From Gammaproteobacteria bacterium (GTDB lineage: Bacteria; Pseudomonadota; Gammaproteobacteria; Steroidobacterales; Steroidobacteraceae): a stretch of 64,000 bases of DNA. Where the stretch lies: positions 62,001-126,000 of the forward strand of contig JAQGOF010000091.1 of the NCBI GenBank assembly GCA_028293745.1, written 5' to 3'. The notes beneath the pieces are model-generated. The model had not been told where the DNA came from. It searched no databases and was given only the letters and a program-made list of their open reading frames with translations. Below are positions 62,618-64,000 of the stretch, in pieces (positions within the stretch are counted from its first letter, which is position 1; every line of letters begins with the position of its first letter). The position numbers were made by a program, and so were the translations under genes.

Positions 62618-63700
62618 TTATTCGCGAGGCTTGACCCGCCTCACGTCGATGGGCCGCATGCCAAAATGACGGCGGAAGGCAGTAGTGAAGGAGGTGGGAT
62701 GGGAATAGCCCACCGCCTCGCTGACCTTAGCCACCGACCAGGACTGGTCGCGCATCAACGTCAGCGCGTGGCGCATCCGGCAGCGCAGACTGAACTCGAA
62801 TATGGTCTCGCCGAAAACCGCCTTGAAGCCCTGAGTCAACGTTGATTTGGCCATCCCGACGGAGCGCGCGAGCTTGGTGATCGTAGGCGCAGGCGCCAAC
62901 TGCCGAATGAGAGTGTTGCGCGCCGCATGCAGGCACCGAAGCTCGCGATCGGTGTATTCCTCGCTCGGGGCGCCGGTCAATGAAGCAAAGCTCCCGACGG
63001 CGCAGCACAGGAGCTCGAGTGCGAGAGCCTCGGTGTACACCAGTCCCAGCGGTCCGCTGAACTGACTATTGATCAGCCGCGTGGCAACATCGAACGTCTG
63101 TGCGGAAAGGGGGCGCTGGCAGAAATTGATTTTTTCGGGCATCGGGGCCGCAAAGGCCTGCAACTGCTCCGGCACGTCTACGCTCGATGTCAGGAAATGC
63201 TCGGCGAGGAACTCGGGCCGTATGCTGATGATGATGAAGCGCTCGCGTGCGCTTGGCGCAGTCCACTCGCTGATGTCGACTCCGGTCGGTTGGGCCCAAA
63301 CCAGCAGCGAGGGGCGGTTCCAGCGCAGCGGCTCCGTGCGGCTGACGGCCAGGGACATGTCTCCGGAGATCTTGAAGTTGAACTGCACCAGCCCGTCGCC
63401 CGGCACGAGCTCCACCCGAGGATCCTTGTAGGCAAAGTTGGCCACCACGACATAGATGTCATCGCGAATGCGGGTGAAGTCCCAGTAGCCTTCTCCCTCA
63501 TCCGGCGGCAACGTGACCCGTGCGCCCAGTAAGCCCCGTTTCAAGTGGCGCGCCATGCGCTCGACCTGGGGCGCCTGCTCCAGGTTCGCGAATGCGTCCG
63601 CGAGCGTATGGCCGGGTCCCGCGAGAATGGCCCTGAACAGCCCGTCATTGCGCACCCGACTCTCATCTTTCGGCTCTGTCTTGCGATTGGTTGAGCTCAT
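62618..63700 (-). CDS. AraC-family transcriptional regulator
   Basis: 360 residues. The C-terminal 100 residues hold two helix-turn-helix motifs (ITKLARSVGMAKSTLTQGFKAVFGETIFEF and VAKVSEAVGYSHPTSFTTAFRRHFGMRP). The N-terminal 250 residues are a sensing domain similar to the PchR-like regulator group, with beta-rich character (YVVVANFAYKDPRVELVPGDGLVQFNFKISG). It precedes the DgcA-like gene by 135 bases in the same direction, so it probably regulates that gene in response to its methylated-amine substrate. Confidence 0.88.
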   Translation of the reverse strand: MSSTNRKTEPKDESRVRNDGLFRAILAGPGHTLADAFANLEQAPQVERMARHLKRGLLGARVTLPPDEGEGYWDFTRIRDDIYVVVANFAYKDPRVELVPGDGLVQFNFKISGDMSLAVSRTEPLRWNRPSLLVWAQPTGVDISEWTAPSARERFIIISIRPEFLAEHFLTSSVDVPEQLQAFAAPMPEKINFCQRPLSAQTFDVATRLINSQFSGPLGLVYTEALALELLCCAVGSFASLTGAPSEEYTDRELRCLHAARNTLIRQLAPAPTITKLARSVGMAKSTLTQGFKAVFGETIFEFSLRCRMRHALTLMRDQSWSVAKVSEAVGYSHPTSFTTAFRRHFGMRPIDVRRVKPRE

Positions 63701-63709
63701 GGGATGGCC

Positions 63710-64000
63710 CTACTCAAGTAGATGACTCCCCGTGCCGCTCCTTGCGATGCTTGTATCCCCTTGCGATCCAGCCCGGCCCTTCAGCACCTCCTCGAGCCAA
63801 CCCGGCCGCATTTGCGGCGCCGAGGCCATCAGCCTTGCGAAGTACGGGTGACCGGGACGGTCAAAGATGTCAGCGACCGCGCCTTGCGCGACTATCGATC
63901 CATCCAACATAACGACCACGCGGTGGGCAACGCGGCGCACCGTACCCAGGTCATGAGTGATGAACAGATATGCAACCGCGAGATCTTCCTGCAGACGGCG
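63710..64000 (-). CDS. ABC transporter ATP-binding protein, peptide type (C-terminal fragment)
   Basis: The last 96 residues of an ATPase whose start lies beyond the right edge. The H-loop AYLFITHDLGTVRRVAHRVVVMLDG is followed by the oligopeptide/dipeptide C-terminal domain (VADIFDRPGHPYFARLMASAP). Such subunits energise Dpp/Opp-type importers of peptides, nickel or small solutes. It ends nine bases upstream of the AraC gene in the same direction, so that regulator may be transcribed with the transporter. Confidence 0.87.
   Translation of the reverse strand, partial: RRLQEDLAVAYLFITHDLGTVRRVAHRVVVMLDGSIVAQGAVADIFDRPGHPYFARLMASAPQMRPGWLEEVLKGRAGSQGDTSIARSGTGSHLLE

Overview
The window is GC-rich, densely coded proteobacterial chromosome. 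Four TonB-dependent receptors, a FecI/FecR surface-signalling pair, hopanoid side-chain genes, a Xanthomonas-type oxidative L-fucose pathway and a lanthanide-type PQQ dehydrogenase point to an aerobic gammaproteobacterium near Nevskiales, Steroidobacterales or Xanthomonadales. This placement is inferred from gene content only; no rRNA is present. I see no integrase, transposase, CRISPR array or prophage structural gene.

Layout. 0.1-4.1 kb: an elongation factor G paralog, a DsbA-fold isomerase and a zinc-ribbon trypsin-like protease. 4.3-7.9 kb: hpnJ-hpnI-hpnK, which modify the bacteriohopanetetrol side chain. 8.0-11.5 kb: a pentaheme cytochrome coupled to a monoheme cytochrome/beta-barrel fusion, plus a membrane protein. 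11.7-16.5 kb: a zinc alcohol dehydrogenase, nagZ, DUF2905, hdeD and a beta-propeller lipoprotein. 16.6-22.9 kb: a CehA-type metallohydrolase, an STN-domain TonB receptor and a divergent FecI-FecR pair. 23.5-30.6 kb: an IclR-controlled L-fucose catabolic cluster (fucP, GH28, dehydrogenase, hydrolase, fuconate dehydratase, mutarotase). 30.6-35.2 kb: a glycogen-debranching-type glycosidase and a Tat-exported phospholipase C.

The most coherent region is 35.3-55.7 kb, which reads as a system for taking nucleic acids apart and feeding on the purines. A secreted adenosine deaminase is translationally coupled to a protein that resembles a class II aminoacyl-tRNA synthetase core. It faces a tight five-gene operon: TonB receptor, NUP-family nucleosidase, NCS2 base permease, 8-oxoguanine deaminase and a second nucleosidase with a catalytic Asp-to-Asn change. 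A second TonB receptor with a secreted hydrolase is divergent. Next come a muramidase, a bacterial DNase II, a DUF2235 lipase and an S1/P1 nuclease. The last three genes share a bipartite upstream element, TGCGATAAA-N13-ACAG, in the same orientation, so they probably form one regulon.

55.8-64 kb: an ArsC-like reductase, a small unknown protein, a PQQ dehydrogenase-cytochrome c operon, a D-arm-less tRNA pseudogene inside a repeat-rich gap, an EF-hand protein, a DgcA-like flavin/iron-sulfur demethylase with an AraC regulator, and the C-terminus of a peptide-type ABC ATPase cut by the window edge. A perfect 20-bp palindrome occurs three times, twice around the TonB receptor/sigma divergon and once at 60.4 kb.
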